The position numbers and the translations under genes are program-made. Of a stretch of 64,000 nucleotides of DNA, positions 10,334 through 22,500 are shown in pieces (within the stretch, counting starts at the first letter, position 1; each line of letters starts with the position of its first letter). Source of the DNA: Manihot esculenta (lineage: Eukaryota; Streptophyta; Magnoliopsida; Malpighiales; Euphorbiaceae). Below the pieces are notes generated by a model that was given only the letters and a program-made list of their open reading frames with translations, was not told where the DNA came from and did no database searches. The stretch spans positions 8,240,058 through 8,304,057 of the forward strand of contig NC_035168.2 of the NCBI RefSeq assembly GCF_001659605.2. Direction: 5' to 3'.

Positions 10334-12820
10334 ATGAGAGGAACTCGTCGATCTGCACGATTGACTGGAGTGCCACCTGAGGATGAGGGCATGAGCGCCC
10401 GTCCTTCTGCATTGCCTAGGGCAATGTCTAGTAGGTCTAGCAGAGAAAGAGCAGTAAGAGACCCTAGAAGGTCTCTGGATCTGGGTAGAAGCAGATCAGT
10501 GAGAGGAACAGTTCAGGGAGGAATGTCAGAGGACATGGGGGATGATATGGATGTAGAGCAGAGGAGAGATGGCAGTCTGGGAGTCAGCATGTCAGAAGAG
10601 GGAATGGGAGAGTCCCAAGGAGGCACTCAGGCTTCGGGATTTGTTCAGCCACCCCACTACCCACACTTCTCACAAAATCCCGGGTATTTGATGGGAGGTA
10701 CATCGGATTACCCTAGCTTTACCCCTTATCCCACACACATGCCATACCCACCCTACTACCCACCATACCCACAGTACCCAATGTATCCACCCCCACCCTA
10801 CTATCCAAATCCAGTTAACCCTACCTCAGAAAATGTTGCACCTCCTCCACCATCAGCAGAACCCACAGTTCCAGCAACCCATATACCTAAGCCTAGCTCA
10901 TCTGGTGGGAGCAAGGTCAAGATGACCGACTACATGAAGCTGGGTGCTCCCCAGTTTGAAATCGGTGATGACCCGTTTGTGTACCTTGAGAGAGTCAAAA
11001 CAATTACAGATGAGATAGGAGCTGATGACAGCAGAGCCATTCAGATGGCTGGGTTCACACTCAAATGCAAAAAGGCCCGTGAGTGGTTTAAGAACTATGT
11101 GAGCCCGAGGTTGGACAACCTATCATGGGAGGAGTTTTCAAATGAATTTGCAGGATGGGCTTTTCCTGACAGTTCAAGAGAATTGAAGATGATTGAGTTT
11201 GAACAGTTAAGGCAGACAGAGGAAATGAGTGTAGATGAGTACACCGACAGATTCTTGGAGCTGTTGCCGTTTGCAGGGCAAACTCTTGACACAGACCAGA
11301 AGAAGTCAAGGAGGTATATCATGAAACTTCACTCCAGGTATTCCTCCTTGATCCAGTCCGCAGATAGGGAGAGCTTTCATGCCATAGTGGATATGGCTAG
11401 GAGGATGGAGGCTAGTGCTATCATCGAGGGGAAAGTCAAGCAGTCAGTGGCACAGCCTTCTGGTTTTAAGACCCCAGGCTCTTCTTCAATGAGTGCAGCA
11501 GCTTCAGGTAGTAAAAAGTGGGACAGAGGCCCTAGGAAGTCTAAGAAGAACAAGTTTTGGAACAAGGTTAAGTCCAGTCTGGGATTTGGAGGTGGCTCAA
11601 GCTCTGGTGCGGATAATGCAGTTTGTGCAAGGTGTGGTAAGCCACACAAGGGAGTATGTCGGTTTGGGACGACAGCCTGTTACAGATGTGGTCAGGAGGG
11701 GCATATGTCTCGAGAATGTCCAAGAGCAGTCCCGATGGCACAGTCCCAGCAGACAACTTCTGGTAGTGTAGCGCAGCCAGCAGCTCCAGCCACGACTCAG
11801 GCTAGTGGCAGAGGTAGAGGGAGAGGGGCAGCCTCTTCGTCAGCGGGTTTCAGAGGTGAAGGTCCATCAGCTCCAGCACGGATCTTCACAATGACACAGC
11901 AGGAGGCAGATGCATCTAACACCGTGGTGGCAGGTAACTTAGTCATCGGTTGTTCAGATGTGTATGCCTTGATGGACCCTGGTGCATCTCATTCTTTTAT
12001 TGCACTGAGAGCCGTTGAGAGGTTGGGGTTGATGATCTCTGGGTTAGAGTGTCCTCTCTGGGTCAGTGGACCCAAGTGTGATCCATCAGTGGCAGAGTCA
12101 GTCTGCCAGTGTAGTCCTGTGTTTGTTGAGGGAAGATTCTTGTCCGCCGACCTGGTGGTTCTAGATTTGAAAGATTTTGACGTCATTCTAGGGATGGACT
12201 GGTTATCTACCCATGATGCTACCTTGGACTGCAGGGACAAGGTAGTCAGGTTCAGAGGTCAGGATGGGTCAGAGGTTGTCTTCAGGGGAGACAGGAGGGG
12301 TACACCTAGAGGTCTGATATAAGCTCTTCAGGGTCGTAGGTTGCTTAGGAGGGGATGTCAGGGGTATTTGGCTCATGAGAGAGAGCTTAGCAGTCAGGTT
12401 AGAGAGCCCGCCTCAGTGCCAGTGGTCAGAGAGTTTTTAGATGTCTTCCCAGACGAGCTGCCAGGTTTACCACCTGCTAGGGAGATAGAGTTCGAGATAG
12501 AACTGATGCCTGGAACCCGACCGATCTCTATCCCTCCCTACAGGATGGCACCAGCAGAATTGAAAGAGTTGAAAGAGCAGTTACAGGAGCTGGTAGACAA
12601 GGGCTTCATCCGACCGAGTACCTCACCCTGGGGTGCTCCAGTTTTGTTTGTGAGAAAGAAGGATGGATCCCTCAGATTTTGTATCGACTATAGGCAGTTG
12701 AACAAAGTCACTACCAAGAATAGGTACCCTTTGCCAAGGATCGATGATCTATTCGACCAGCTAGCAGGAGCGGGTTGTTTCTCCAAAATAGATCTGAGGT
12801 CCGGGTACCATCAGCTGAGG
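10334..12820 (+). pseudogene. E2 gag-protease-RT fragment
   Basis: The start is the ATG at 10334 ([12 protein letters not shown]), the same start as in N1 and N2, ten bases after a pyrimidine tract and CAG. Gag has an N-terminal arginine-rich and Pro/Tyr-rich part ([12 protein letters not shown]), a retrotransposon gag core near residues 190-320, a CCHC knuckle ([14 protein letters not shown]) and a protease motif DPGASHSF. The frame is open for 662 codons and stops at TAA 12320-12322, where N1 and N2 have a serine codon. It stays open again to 12820, with RT motifs up to [14 protein letters not shown]. The catalytic aspartates of RT, plus RNase H and integrase, are absent by truncation. Gag alone could still be made in principle. 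Confidence 0.9.
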
Positions 12821-12831
12821 TCCGGGTACCA
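12794..12831 (+). repeat. 17-bp filler duplication at the truncation junction of E2
   Basis: CTGAGGTCCGGGTACCA occurs at 12794-12810 and again at 12815-12831. The element sequence departs from its sisters after 12820, and the following bases copy the sequence just upstream. This is the pattern of templated filler at a repaired double-strand break. Confidence 0.8.
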
Positions 12832-13436
12832 CGCTATAATAGTTTCCTAATTCCCTATTTCCCTTCCCTTCCCTTCCCTTCCCTTCCCTGCCGTAAATCT
12901 AAAACAAATTTTTATCTCTCTGTGCGTGCCGCCAGACGCCAGTGCTCCATCTTTCATCTCTGTGCTCACCCCTAATGCTAACGCCCTCACCTCAAAGTGC
13001 CTCGCCTCTGAGCTCCATCCACTTCCAACGGCGCTTCCACCATCCACCATCCAACCTCCAGTCTCTTTCTGAGTAGAGCCACGCACGCATCTCACCGCGA
13101 GATTCTCGCGCCTGTGCCTCCACTCTCCTCTCGATTGGACTGATTCACCATCGGCGTCGGCCGTTGCTCTCTATCGACTCTCCACGCATCGTCGGGCAGT
13201 CGGCAATTTGGTCGTGCTCATTCCACAGCCCTCAGTCCTCTCCGAGTCTCTATGTCGCGCTTCCAGCCATTCACAGTTGAACTTGAGTAAAAGTAAATAT
13301 TTGTGATTTGCTGTTGATTGTTGAATTTGTGTACTCTTGATTGTTGAATTTGTGTGCTGTTGATTGTTGAAGTTGTGTGCTCTTGATTGTTGAAGTTAGA
13401 CAGAAATATTATGTGAATAATTTAGGAAATTAGACA
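12832..13436. other. Intergenic, CCCTT tract and CT/GC-rich block, no gene seen
   Basis: A (CCCTT)n tract at 12861-12889 is followed by a CT- and GC-rich block to about 13280 and then TTGTTGAA-type short repeats (13305-13400). The reading frames present are short and show no domain. The base composition differs sharply from the AT-rich DNA downstream. It may be a remnant of a transposon or an old promoter region. Confidence 0.4.
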
Positions 13437-13680
13437 AAAATTAATTTGTAATTGCATGCCAATTGATATGTAATTATAATTATAGTTAACAGGAATTATA
13501 ATGAAATAAATAGCCAACACTATAATTATAATTAAACAGAAATTAATTGGTGATTGCATGCCAACACTATAATTATAATTATAATTATAATTAATAGAAA
13601 TTATAATGAAATAAATAGCCAATAGTATAATTATAATTAAACAGAAATTAATTAGTGACTGCATGACAATTAATCTGTTC
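13437..13680 (+). repeat. AT-rich tandem repeat, about 105-bp unit
   Basis: Two full units (about 13437-13540 and 13541-13645) and a partial third share AAATTAATT, TGCATGCCAA, ATAATGAAATAAATAGCCAA and runs of ATAATT. The units differ by small indels in the ATAATT runs. Confidence 0.75.
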
Positions 13681-13835
13681 AACCGATCGGACCGAATCGA
13701 ACCGAACTAGATCGGTTCGATTCGATTATCCCTCTTATTCGGTTCGGTTTATATAAAATACTGCAATTCGATTTTCAGTTATTTCGGTTCAGTTCGGTTC
13801 AATTTTGAACCGAACCGACCGAATGCTCACCTCTA
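13678..13835 (-). mobile_element. Possible hAT-like terminus or MITE with TTCGGTTCGG repeats
   Basis: Read on the minus strand it begins TAGAGGTGAGCATTCGGTC and continues with alternating GGTTCGGTT and AACCGAACC blocks. Almost the same terminus starts at 63549. TAGGGGTG-like ends fit hAT elements, but no matching second terminus or clean 8-bp duplication was identified here. Confidence 0.4.
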
Positions 13836-13838
13836 AGT

Positions 13839-15833
13839 GGCGATTTAGGCCATTATTTATTTTTTTTTATTTATTAAAATATTATAATTATATTAATTAA
13901 TTAATATATTAGTATAAATCCACTTCATTTAGCCGGTCCAGCATCTTCGGTCCTGATCCAGATAGACACGGGGCAGATCAGACCGCCCGCGAGTCCAGGT
14001 CCGCACGAGGAGTTCAGCCCGGTGATGTGACTTGAAGAAGGACAGCAAGTCCAGTCAATTCGCAGCTCTGTTTGCATGCGCGCCGGAGGAATTAAATGGC
14101 CGCCTGACTTGAAGAGTGGTGTCCTGACGCTTTCGTGCGTACAGATCTGGATGACAGGAACAAGTGGCAGTAGCAGAGAGCCCGTTAGACGTCACTAGCA
14201 GACAAAGGAAAAAGAATAAAGGAAGCACCTTACTTTTCATCTAAGCTTACATGACTAATATAAACCCGTTATTCTGAATTTCAGAATATCATGATTAAAT
14301 ATATAAAAGATTAATGGTACTATTTAATTACAGTATTATTATATTAATCTATTAAAATATAATATAAAAAATTTATTATAATAAAAAATATAATATAAAT
14401 AAAATTATTAAATTAACATTATATAAAAATAATATATTAATTAATTGATATAATTATAATATTTTAATAATTAAAAAATTAAATTATGGTTTGACCACTT
14501 ACAAATAAATAATAAAATAAAAAAATAAATAATAGAAAAAATAAATAATGGCCGGCACAGTTTAGAATTGTATTGTGTCTTTATTTTTTAGTTATTAATA
14601 TATTATAATAAAATATTTATATTATATTAATTTAATATTATTATTAATATATTATATTTTTATAATAATAAATATTTTTTATAATTTTAATATATTAATA
14701 TTTAATAAATTTTATTATTAATTTTTAAATAAAAAATTACTGTAATATATAATTTCATAATTATAAAATTAATATTATATTGGATTAAATATATAAAAAT
14801 AATTTAGTTGTAATTAGATATATAAAAATAATTCAATAATATTGTATATATTTATTTAATGATAAAATTTTTTATTATTTTAAAAAATTAATACAGTAAT
14901 ACTATTGTTAAATAATATCAGTAATTTTTTTATCACATAATAATATTATTTTATAATTTTACAAATTACTAAAATTTTATAAAAAAATAAATAAAATAAA
15001 TAAATAAATAATGGCCATTCTTAAAAAAAAAAAACAAATAATGGTTGGCGCCCGTCAAATAGGCGCTAGGCTCTTTTCGGCTGCCACCTGGCAGTCCAAC
15101 CCAAATCCACAAATAATTCTTCTCTCACCCCTAATTTGGCAAAAAGCCTCATATTCTCTTTCTTCCACAATTTTTAAATCACCATTAGAATCCAATTGTG
15201 CGATGTACAACAACCTCTTTCACCCACAGGCTATTCATGCAGTTTCTCCAAGCATTCCCAAAGGTTTCAAGATTCAAATCCTCTTTTTTCTCTTTCAATT
15301 TCAAAGATAACTAGGAAGCTCGCTCCATGGCTAAAGAAATCATCTCAAGATATACGTATCTAAGAACCCTCTACTATGAGTTCTAAGAAAATAGTGAAAC
15401 CTAAAGAGATAAATTAGGAACTATATTAGAAAGTTGATTGCATATTAAGATGGTTTGAGATTCAGAAAATAGAGATTAATCACGTCTTTTTTCATTTTAT
15501 TCCTACTCCTTTTTGTTTTTCAACACCTGTTATAGGACGGAAGGTGATTGAGCATACTCTCTTACCTCTTTATTTTTGGGTGTATCCGCGCGCGTGGTAA
15601 GTCTAAGTTTGGCCTGCTTTATGTCACTAAACTATAGTAAGCAATGCTGGACTGATCTGCTTGAAAATAACTTGATAGACTTTAGAACTGTGTTCTTCTC
15701 TAGGATCGGGTCTCGCCTCAAAGTGTAAGAAGTTCTGTAGTTACCATTAAGAGTGAGTTCAGAAGCTAGTTGAAAAGTTCTATGAGTCACTCATAGTTGC
15801 TAAAGATCAATCTTATTTTATTGAGATCATGAA
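13839..15833. other. Intergenic AT-rich DNA, no gene recognised
   Basis: A GC-richer island at about 13920-14230 lies between very AT-rich tracts (14270-15010). From 15040 to 15830 the composition is more even, but only short frames are present, without a recognisable domain. The bases before 15834 continue directly at 39966 once the nested insertions are removed, so this is the original host locus. Confidence 0.6.
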
Positions 15834-17664
15834 TGTAATACCCGGCTAGACGCCGGCATCGGAATTCTGACTTTCCGGCGGAATTTTCGTTGGAATCTGG
15901 AATTTGAGGATGTCGGAGCCTTCTAGAAGGGTTTAAAAGAGGTTTTCAACATGTTTTTAAGTGTTTTATGGTTTTGAATGCAAAGGGATTGGGTTTTGAA
16001 AGGGAAAAGACCAAGGAGGTAAATTGCATGTTCGGCCGCCGAAGGATAAGTTCGGCCGCCGAAGGATAAGTTCGGCCGCCGAAGGATAAGTTCGGCCGCC
16101 GAACATTGCATGGTTTCGCCCGCCAAAGGAGAAGTTCGGCTGCCGAACGTTGCATGGTTTTGCATGCTGCTTAGGCCGCCGAAGGAGAGGCGGTTGGCCA
16201 CCTATAAAAGCCCCATTGACTGGAAATGGAGTGTGTTTCACTCTCTTTTCGTGCAAGGGTAGGTTCATACTCTCCTTGGGTTGTCTTCATGGTGTTTCTT
16301 CAAATCTTTCAAGGATTTCATGAGTTTTCTCCTTGTTTTGAAGAGTTGTGAGCTTTGAACAAGATTTTAAAGCTTGGAGACTTGTGGAGCTTGGATCTCC
16401 ATATCTTCACGTTTGGGGTCACACCAACTCTTGTTCTTCAAGAGGTAAGTGTAGATCCTTAGCTTTTATGAAGTTTTAAGTGAGTTTTATGGAGGTTTAT
16501 GGGTAGAGATGCATGTTTAGGGTAAAGTGGGTTTTTGGTTGATTTGTGGTCAAAGTATGCTTATGTGTTTAGATGTGTTGTTTGTTGGGGTTGTAAGTTA
16601 GTTTTGGACCCCTTTGTGCCTATACTTGAGTATATGTAGGTTGTGGAAGTGTGGTTTGCATGTTTTGGATGTTTGGAAGGTTTGGGTGGCTTGTTTGTGC
16701 ATGAAGCTGAGTTCTGGATGAACTCAGGTTCGGCCGCCGAACCCCTTAGGAGGGCTGTTTTGGCCGCCTAACCTTGCCCTTGAAAGTTGAAACTTTCGTC
16801 TCTGGAGGGAAGGTTCAGCCGCCAAACATGCTGCCAAAGGTGGATGCCTTTCGGCTCTGGAAGGTCTTTCAGCCCCCGAACCCTTGCCCCCGAAAGTTTG
16901 GACTTTCGGATCTGGAAGGGACTTTCGGCCGCCGAAGGTGCCGCCGAAAGTGCCCGAGTTTCATCTCTGGAGAGGGGGTTCTACAGCCGAAGGTGCCGCC
17001 AAAGATGCCCTGTCCAGCTTTTCTTTGCTTGCTGTCCATGCATGCTTGAGGATGGTTTAGGGGGGGTTTTTGGGGAGTTGTTTATGAGTTGTTTAGAGTG
17101 TGTTTGGCACCTCATTCGAGTCCACCTGTGTAGGATCGGACCCGAGGGATCGAGGAGGCCATCAGTGTTAGCTGTTGTAGAGTCAGTCCAGCGTCTGCCA
17201 AAGGTGAGTAGAACTAAACTTAAATGTTTTCAATATGAGAAAGTCAATGCTTTGAGCATGTTTCATGCATCATGTGTATATGTACTAGAGGTTGATTGCA
17301 CTAGTGTCACAAAGATGATGCATTGTGTAATACCCGGCTAGACTCCGGTATCGGAATTCCAACCGTCCGGTGGAATCTCGGATGTCGGAAACCTCTAGAA
17401 GGGGTAAAAGTATGTTTTTATGATATGTTTTCATGTTTTTAATAATTTTAAGTATGTTTTTAAATGAGTTTTTGTATGAAAAGTCTTTGGAGGAAAACCC
17501 AGGTTCGGCCGCCGAACATGCATGCGTTTTGGAGGCACGTTAGGCCCCCGAAAGCATGAGGAAAGGGGAGTCCAGGTTCGGCCGCCGAAACTCAAGTTCG
17601 GCCGCCGAACATGGCATGCATGCGGAAGCACTTTCGGCCCCCGAACGTGGCCTGGCCAGCCACC

Positions 17665-17672
17665 TATAAAAG
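17665..17672 (+). promoter_or_regulatory. TATA box of the N1 5' LTR
   Basis: TATAAAAG lies in the conserved context GCCAGCCACCTATAAAAGGG, just downstream of the palindrome array. Confidence 0.7.
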
Positions 17673-18786
17673 GGGCACTTAGCCGAAATGGGGGAGCTTT
17701 CTCCCATTTTCGGCCACAGCTAGCTTCCGACCTCCCTCTCCCCAGATCTTGTGTTCTTTCTTCAAATCTCCTCCATTTTTCTTGAGTTTTAACCTCACAT
17801 TGCAAGTTTTGAGCATTTTAAACAAGTTTGGAGCTTTGGAAACTCAGGAGCTCATTTGCTTGGAATCTCCGAGTTTTGGTCGTCTCTTTCTCGATCTTCA
17901 AGAGGTAAGAGCCGATCTTAAGCTCAATGTATGTTTTAAACAAGTTTTATGAAGTTTTATGGGGTAGAAATGCATGTTTAAGTTAGTTGAGCTATGTTAG
18001 GTTTTATGTGATTTATGGACAATGTATGTTGTTGATGTGTGTTTGAAGTGTTGTAGTTGGGGTATATGCTAGTTTGAGACCCCTAGGTGTAATGTATGAT
18101 ATATATGCATGTTTTAGAACAAGTTTATGCATGATTTGAGGCTTGGGGAGGCAAGAGGCTCGTTTGAGCCAAGTTTCTGCCCATTTGGGAGAAACCAGGT
18201 TCGGCAGCCGAAGGAACTTTCGGCCGCCGAACCCCCTTGAGGAGGCAGCATTCGGCTGCCGAAGCTTGCCCTCGAAAGAGGACTTTCGGATCTGTCTGGG
18301 ACTTTCGGCCGCCGAAGGTGCCGCCGAAAGTGCCTGACTTTCGAATCTGTCTGGGACCTTCGGCCGCCGAACCTGCCGCCGAAAGTGCCCTGTCCAGCCT
18401 TTCTTTGCATGTTTTGCATGGATGTTTTGAGATGTTTTAGGGGGTTTTTGGGGGATGTTTTTAGAGTTATGTTCTAGTATGTTTGGTCCCTCATTTGAGT
18501 CCACCTGTGTAGGTTCGGACCCGAGGAACCGAGGACCCCAGCAGTGAGTCTGCTGCCCCAGTGTCTGGTCAGAGCTACCCAAAGGTGAGTGGAATAACTC
18601 TTATGCTTTTAAATAAATAAATCAGTTTTAGCATGATTCACGCATCATGAATGCCATGAGATATAATAGGATGCTTGCATTAGAATTCACGAATATGTTG
18701 CATTGCATATTATGTTGATGATGCGGATGAATGTTGAATGATCCTTTAGTCCTCCTATGTTATGATATGATGATGATACGGTACGG

Positions 18787-18938
18787 AAGACCAGTGAGGC
18801 CCATTCTACGCCCCTGGCACTATGTAAGAGAAAGACCAGTGAGGCCCATTCTACGCCCCTGGCACTATGGAATGTTATGTTATGTTATGTATGTAAGAGA
18901 AAGACCAGTGAGGCCCATTCTACGCCCCTGGCACTATT
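18787..18938 (+). repeat. Minisatellite in the N1 LTR, three units
   Basis: Units begin GACCAGTGAGGCCCATTC and end TACGCCCCTGGCACTAT, with short AAGAGAAA spacers. The same array is at about 38407-38560 in the 3' LTR. The skeleton CCAG-N-CTGG is shared with the other LTRs although the inner sequence differs. Confidence 0.88.
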
Positions 18939-19574
18939 GGAATGTGTAGAGGACTATTGGTGACAAGTTCATCCTTGATGTGATTAGCTGTGATGTGATG
19001 CATTTCATGTTATCATATGTTTTAAATGTTTTACTATTCTGCTCACTGGGCTTCGTAGCTCACCCCTCTTCCCTAACCCCAGATGTGCAGGTACAGGGTA
19101 GACCAGGAGGTTAGCCAGAGTTTTGAAGCATGTTTATGTAATAAGTTAGATTGTGGACATGATAATTGTACTATGATGTAATGTAAGAGATTATAGTATG
19201 TTATGTAATGAGGTATATTGAGGTTATAGTTGTGTTTGACCCTATAAGTATTGTAATCCCTTGTTGATACATGATCTTAATGTCTATTGATGTTTATGTT
19301 TAACCCACGCAACTTATGATGTATCGCCCACTGGGGCAATGATGAGATCCCACTGAGGGATAAATGTTTAAGTTATGCTATGTCTAATACATGCACAGGT
19401 TGAGTATGGTGTATGATAAAAAGGAAAGTTTTAATTTCTACGTATGATTGTTGATCATGTATGGGATTAAACAGGTTTACAGGTTACACGTCAGGCTTGC
19501 TACGGGTCCCGGCGGCCTTAAGTCGACCCGGATCCTAGCGCCGGTAGCGGTCCAATTTTCGGGTCGTTACAGAA

Positions 19575-19586
19575 TGGTATCAGAGC
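19575..19586 (+). other. Primer binding site of N1
   Basis: TGGTATCAGAGC lies three bases after the LTR end; tRNA-Met type. Confidence 0.9.
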
Positions 19587-22500
19587 CCTAGGTTCATATG
19601 GTCGGACCTAGAGTGTCGGGCTTATAGAGGTTATAGAAGGTCAAGCACAATAGGAAAAGATCATGTCCACTAGGATAGGATGTGGAGTCCTGTCTTGTAT
19701 GATGATGTGAAATGCCATGATAATAGGCATGTGCATTAATGATATGCTATGATATGTGATGTATGTGATGAGGGTTCATGTGTGCCCACATGAACCATAT
19801 GATGCTAATGTTTATGTGATGTGTACTGTTTTCCAGAAAACAGGATGAGAGGAACTCGTCGATCTGCACGATTGACTGGAGTGCCACCTGAGGATGAGGG
19901 CATGAGTGCCCGTCCTCCTACATTGCCTAGGGCAATGTCTAGCAGGTCCAACAGGGACAGAGCAATAAGGGACCCTAGAAGGTCTTTGGATCTGGGTAGA
20001 AGCAGATCAGTCAGAGGAACAGTTCAGGGAGGAGCATCAGAGGATATGGGGGATGATATGGATGTAGAGCAGAGGAGGGATGGCAGTTTGGGAGTTAGTA
20101 TGTCAGAAGAAGGGATGGGAGAGTCCCAAGGAGGCACTCAGGCCTCGGGATTTGTTCAACCACCCTACTACCCACACTTCTCACAAAATCCTGGGTATTC
20201 GATGGGAGGTACATCGGATTACCCTAGCTTCACCCCTTATCCCCCACAGATGCCATACCCACCCTACTACCCACTATATTCACAGTACCCAATGTATCCA
20301 CCTCCACCTTACTATCCAAATCCAGCAAACCCTACCCCAGGGGATGCTACACCTCCTCCTCCAGCAGAACCAGCAGCCCCAGTTATCCAACCTCCTAGAC
20401 CTAGCTCAGCCAGTGGGAGCAAGGTCAAGATGACCGACTATATGAAGTTGGGTGCTTCCCAGTATGAAAAAGGGGATGACCCGTTTGTGTATCTGGAGAG
20501 GGTCAAGGTGATTACAGATGAGATTGGGGCTGATGATAGTAGAGCCATTCAGATGGCTGGGTTCACACTTAAGTGCAAGAAGGCACGAGAATGGTTCAAG
20601 AATTATGTGAACCCGAAAGTGGATAGCATGTCTTGGGAAGAGTTCGCAAACGAGTTTGCGGGATGGGCTTTCCCCGATAGCTCGAGGGAGCTAAAAATGA
20701 TTGAGTTTGAGCAGTTGAGGCAAACTGATGAGATGGGTGTAGAGGAGTTCACAGACAGATTTTTGGAGCTGTTGCCTTTTTCAGGGCAAAGTCTTGACAC
20801 GGATCAGAAAAATTCAAGGAGGTATATCATGAAACTCCACTCCAGATATTCCTCCTTGATCCAGTCAGCAGATAGGGAGAGCTTCCATGCCATAGTGGAT
20901 ATGGCCCGGAAAATGGAGGCCAGTGCCATCGTTCAGGGAACAGTTAAGCAGTCAGTGGCACAACCTTCTGGTTCTAAGACCCAGGCTCTTCTTCTTTTAG
21001 TGCAGTAGCTTCAGGCAGCAAGAGGTGGAGCAATACCACCAAGAAGTCGAAGAAGAACAAGTTTTGGAACAAGGTTAAGTCCAGTCTGGGACTAGGGAGT
21101 GGCTCAAGCTCTGGTGCGGATAATGCAGTTTGTGCAAGGTGTGGTAAGCCACACAGGGGAGTATGTCGGTTTGGGACGACGGCCTGTTACAGATGTGGTC
21201 AGGAGGGGCATATGTCTCGAGATTGTCCAAGAGCAGCCCCGATGGCACAGTCCCAGCAGACAGCTTCAGGCAGTGTAGCGCAGCCAGCAGCTCCAGCCAT
21301 AACTCAGGCCAGTGGCAGAGGTAGAGGGAGAGGGGCAGCCTCTTCTTCAGCGGGTTTCAGGGGTGAAGGTCCATCAGCTCCAGCACGGATCTTCACGATG
21401 ACTCAACAGGAGGCAGATGCATCTAACACCGTGGTGGCAGGTAATTTAGTTATTGGTTGTTCAGATGTGTACGCCTTGATGGACCCTGGTGCATCTCATT
21501 CTTTTGTTACACCGAGAGTCGTCCAGAGGTTAGGGTTGATGATCTCTGAGTTAGAGTGTCCTCTCTGGGTCAGTGGACCCAAGTGTGATCCATCAGTGGC
21601 AGAGTCAGTCTGCCAGTGTAGTCCTGTGTTTGTTGAGGGAAGATGCATGTCCGCCGACCTTGTGGTTCTAGACTTGACAGATTTTGACGTCATTCTAGGG
21701 ATGGACTGGTTATCTACCCATGGAGCTACCTTGGACTGCAGAGACAAGGTAGTCAGGTTCAGAGGTCAGGATGGGTCTGAGGTTGTCTTCAGAGGAGACA
21801 AGAGGGGTACACCTAGAGGTCTGATATCAGCTCTTCAGGCTCGTAGGTTGCTTAGGAGGGGATGTCAGGGGTATTTGGCTCATGTGAGAGAGCTTAACAG
21901 TCAGGTTAGAGAGCCCGCCTCGGTGCCAGTGGTTAAAGAGTTTCTAGACGTCTTCCCAGACGAGCTACCAGGTTTACCACCTGCTAGGGAGATAGAGTTC
22001 GAAATAGAATTGATGCCTGGAACCCAACCGATCTCTATCCCTCCCTACAGGATGGCGCCAGCAGAATTGAAAGAGTTGAAGGAACAGTTGCAAGAGTTGG
22101 TAGAAAAGGGCTTCATCCGACCGAGTACCTCACCTTGGGGTGCTCCAGTTTTGTTTGTGAGAAAGAAGGATGGATCCCTTAGACTTTGTATCGACTACAG
22201 GCAGTTGAACAAAGTCACTACCAAGAACAAGTACCCTTTGCCAAGGATTGACGATCTATTCGACCAGCTAGCAGGAACGGGTTGTTTCTCCAAAATAGAT
22301 CTGAGATCTGGGTACCATCAGCTGAGGATCAGAGATGAGGATGTGCCAAAGACGGCTTTCAGGACCAGATATGGGCATTTTGAGTTCCTTGTAATGCCGT
22401 TCGGGTTAACCAACGCCCCTGCAGCATTCATGGATCTCATGAACAGAGTGTTTAGTCAGTACCTGGATCACTTTGTTATTGTCTTCATAGATGATATCTT

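Larger units (their letters stand above)
10063..12820 (+). mobile_element. E2: truncated second copy of the tandem array
   Basis: This is the internal region following the shared LTR: primer site at 10066-10077, untranslated leader, gag, protease and the first part of RT. It stops abruptly after the codons for SGYHQLR. Everything downstream of RT and any 3' LTR are missing. It is very close to E1, including the same TAA at the gag-protease/RT boundary. Confidence 0.92.
17326..19571 (+). repeat. 5' LTR of N1
   Basis: This 2246-bp LTR runs from TGTAATACCC to GGTCGTTACA. TATAAAAG is at 17665-17672, palindrome clusters at 17502-17650 and 18197-18392, a donor-like CAAGAG|GTAAG at 17905, and a three-unit minisatellite at 18787-18938. 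Compared with its partner it lacks 20 bp, about one palindrome unit, near 17517. Confidence 0.95.

Noticed and set aside
10122..10412. Minus-strand frame with His/Met-rich peptide over the gag leader
   Set aside because: Antisense shadow of the leader and gag start; not conserved as a frame in the N1 or N2 leaders.
12861..12889. Interstitial telomere repeat
   Set aside because: The tract is CCCTT repeats, not the plant telomere unit CCCTAAA.
15923..16268. Overlapping frames on both strands encoding repeated peptides such as RRPNLSFGGRT, also near 8000-8900, 25463-25797 and 34851-37127
   Set aside because: They are translations of the TTCGGCCGCCGAA arrays in the LTRs. The palindrome keeps several frames open on both strands, and there is no start context or conservation of a single frame.
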